A stretch of 6,840 nucleotides of DNA from Methanomicrobiales archaeon (lineage in GTDB: Archaea; Halobacteriota; Methanomicrobia; Methanomicrobiales; Methanoculleaceae), in the NCBI GenBank assembly GCA_012797575.1, contig JAAZOW010000116.1, positions 1 to 6,840 on the forward strand, given 5' to 3'. The number at the start of each line of letters is the position of its first letter. The stretch's first letter is position 1. Under the pieces are notes generated by a model that was not told the origin of the DNA, did no database searches, and saw nothing but the letters and a program-made list of their open reading frames with translations. This document shows positions 5,943 through 6,840 of this stretch, piece by piece. A program made the translations under genes and the position numbers.

Positions 5943-5979
5943 TAGTGCTCTTAGAGGATTAAGAGACATGACGCACTAG
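5943..5979. repeat. 37-bp palindromic repeat, copy 1
   Basis: Its ends, TAGTGC and GCACTA, are inverted repeats. Inside, CTCTTA-gaggat-TAAGAG forms a second stem. The copy at 6364-6400 differs at two adjacent bases only. Confidence 0.8.
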
Positions 5980-6064
5980 TGCTCGTTGTCACCTAAAATT
6001 CGGAGATCCTCAGAGGTGTTTTTGCCCCTCTTCGCGCCCTTTACCGTCATACTGAAAGTAGACA

Positions 6065-6091
6065 GGGGAGGGGGCTTTTTGCCCCCTCTCC
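6065..6091. repeat. GC-rich hairpin with T5 loop
   Basis: GGGGAGGGGGC (6065-6075) pairs with GCCCCCTCTCC (6081-6091), with one G-U pair, around TTTTT. A downstream CCCCTCCCC (6097-6105) can compete for the same G-rich arm. No coding sequence adjoins it, so a terminator role is not supported. Confidence 0.6.
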
Positions 6092-6180
6092 GTCTGCCCC
6101 TCCCCCAGAGGCGATACCTCCCACGGTCCAGGGTATGGGGAGGGCCTGAAGAACGAGCTGGCGCGTGGGTTTCCTCTCCC

Positions 6181-6204
6181 GGATACGGTTTTCCTCGGGT
6201 ATCC
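6181..6204. repeat. Short inverted repeat
   Basis: GGATAC (6181-6186) pairs with GTATCC (6199-6204) around a 12-base interval. It is part of the same GC-rich structured stretch. Confidence 0.4.
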
Positions 6205-6347
6205 CCCTCCCGGAGGCCGGGTGGGGTGGGGGATGCCGGCATATTGAGGCCAGGCAGGCGTGAGGGAGATCTCACAAAGCCAGGCTACTCCCCTCATTTC
6301 ATGTGATTGTTGGTGTTCTATCTCGTCAAAATCTTTGAAGATACGGC

Positions 6348-6361
6348 GACATGATGCACTA
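6348..6361. repeat. Partial copy of the 37-bp repeat's right half
   Basis: GACATGATGCACTA differs by one base from the right part of copy 1 (GACATGACGCACTA at 5966-5978). It lies immediately before copy 2, so copies are partly in tandem. Confidence 0.5.
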
Positions 6362-6363
6362 CC

Positions 6364-6400
6364 TAGTGCTCTTAGAGGATTAAGAGACATAGCGCACTAG
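6364..6400. repeat. 37-bp palindromic repeat, copy 2
   Basis: This is nearly identical to 5943-5979 and in the same orientation, 421 bp away. With flanking C, its ends are CTAGTGC and GCACTAG, a seven-base inverted repeat. Confidence 0.8.
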
Positions 6401-6412
6401 CCGGTTATGGCG

Positions 6413-6446
6413 CCGCCCTGGTATGGCGGAGGCGGTTGGACCAACC
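6413..6446. repeat. Two adjacent short hairpins
   Basis: CCGCC (6413-6417) pairs with GGCGG (6425-6429). Then GGTTGGACCAACC (6434-6446) is a near-perfect palindrome. Purpose unknown. Confidence 0.4.
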
Positions 6447-6600
6447 ACCAGACCATGGTGACCGGTGCTCTACTCTCTATTGAAAGAGCGAAAGAGTGGT
6501 TGTGCCGGCAGCCTTTCTGATTGTCCTGCCGGCGGGCACGCTGATCTTCCCGCCGGGTCCATCGATGAAAGCACTCATGGATGGACTCAATAGAAACGAA

Positions 6601-6631
6601 TATGTGAACTACCCCGCGCTCGCGGGCGGGG
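6601..6631 (-). mobile_element. Right end of the TnpB element with terminal hairpin
   Basis: On the minus strand CCCCGC (6626-6631) pairs with GCGGGG (6612-6617) over an eight-base loop. It is followed by TAGTTCACATA, in which the tnpB stop codon is embedded. A subterminal hairpin followed by a TTCAC-like end is typical of IS200/IS605 right ends. The exact cleavage position is inferred. Confidence 0.65.
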
Positions 6632-6839
6632 CTTCCTGTTTCATTCTCCTCCCCACCGGGAGTGAGTCCACAGGCTCAATGGCGCGTTCCGCGCCTGCTA
6701 CCCCGACAAGGTTTTGATCTTGCAGGGCGAACTTCTTGATATTGATTGCCGCGTTGATGTCGCGGTCGTGGTGAGTACCGCAGTCAGGACAGATCCATTC
6801 TCTCTCTGCAAGAACAAGATCCTGCTTGATATACCCACA
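6609..6839 (-). CDS. tnpB: TnpB (OrfB) of an IS200/IS605-family, IS1341-type element, C-terminal part
   Basis: TnpB is an RNA-guided nuclease of IS200/IS605 elements and the ancestor-type relative of Cas12. Only the last 76 codons are inside the window; the 5' part lies beyond 6840. The visible part starts CGYIKQDLVLAEREWICPDC, then GTHHDRDINAAINIKKF. It shows the second half of the four-cysteine zinc ribbon (CPDCG) and the RuvC-III aspartate in HDRDINAA. The C-terminus (QEAPPASAG, stop TAG at 6609-6611) runs into a hairpin typical of the right end of these elements. No TnpA is visible, consistent with IS1341-type elements, but it could lie outside. Recognition is firm; whether the full protein is intact cannot be judged. 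Confidence 0.92.
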   Translation of the reverse strand, partial: CGYIKQDLVLAEREWICPDCGTHHDRDINAAINIKKFALQDQNLVGVAGAERAIEPVDSLPVGRRMKQEAPPASAG

Positions 6840-6840
6840 A

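Larger units (their letters stand above)
5762..6608. other. Gene-free, hairpin-rich stretch
   Basis: No convincing gene is seen. Open frames here have no ribosome site, no recognisable motif and proline/glycine-rich low-complexity translations produced by GC-rich inverted repeats. The stretch contains a 37-bp palindromic repeat in two copies, several GC-rich hairpins and, at its right end, the flank of the TnpB element. The first ~100 bases are the optional upstream extension of the six-TM gene. Confidence 0.6.

Noticed and set aside
6065..6091. Intrinsic terminator
   Set aside because: The T run is in the loop rather than after the stem, and no gene ends next to it.
6010..6390. Open frames on both strands in the hairpin-rich stretch
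   Set aside because: They are proline/glycine/arginine-rich translations of GC-rich inverted repeats, with no ribosome site, no domain and mutual overlap.
5943..6400. CRISPR array
   Set aside because: There are only two full repeat copies, 421 bp apart, without regular spacers.
6496..6717. Plus-strand open frame with a hydrophobic start (VVPAAFLIVLPAGTLIF)
   Set aside because: It has a GTG start without ribosome site, an in-frame stop just upstream, and runs antisense into tnpB. A relic of a disrupted gene is conceivable but not supported.

Overview
The window looks like an accessory segment of a euryarchaeal methanogen chromosome, probably Methanoculleus or another Methanomicrobiales relative. 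This rests on the GC-rich background, archaeal Shine-Dalgarno sites (GGAGG, AGGTG), TATA-like boxes, a haloarchaeal/methanogen-style IS5 transposase and an IS1341-type TnpB. The placement is inference; no rRNA or other marker gene is present.

Layout: a frameshifted IS5-family element (54-1085) has a fragment of the same element in tandem on its left. TnpB of an IS200/IS605-family element enters at the right edge (from 6609, minus strand). Between them all coding genes are on the minus strand, so transcription runs from high to low coordinates. The order is a six-TM membrane protein (5761-5138), a 0.45 kb gap, then a compact four-gene block: cysteine-rich secreted precursor (4684-3920), sequon-rich lipoprotein (3889-3221), second six-TM protein (3224-2601) and thioredoxin-CcdA/DsbD fusion (2538-1534).

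The most interesting interpretation is a halocin-C8-like peptide antibiotic cassette in a methanogen. The precursor has a signal peptide, a ~155-residue middle region and a C-terminal ~65-residue domain with 12 cysteines. The Trx-CcdA fusion could supply or correct disulfides outside the membrane. The two six-TM paralogs and the lipoprotein are candidate immunity, export or accessory factors. This is inference from architecture and gene order; no activity can be shown from sequence.

The four-gene block is flanked by two collinear ~235-bp direct repeats (1131-1364 and 4760-4993). Each holds a 12-bp hairpin in which base pairs change in a compensatory way, and each has a TATA-like box at the same offset upstream. 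They may encode a small structured RNA or mark the ends of a duplicated module. The gene-free stretch 5762-6608 holds a 37-bp palindromic repeat in two copies bracketing several GC-rich hairpins, with no convincing gene.
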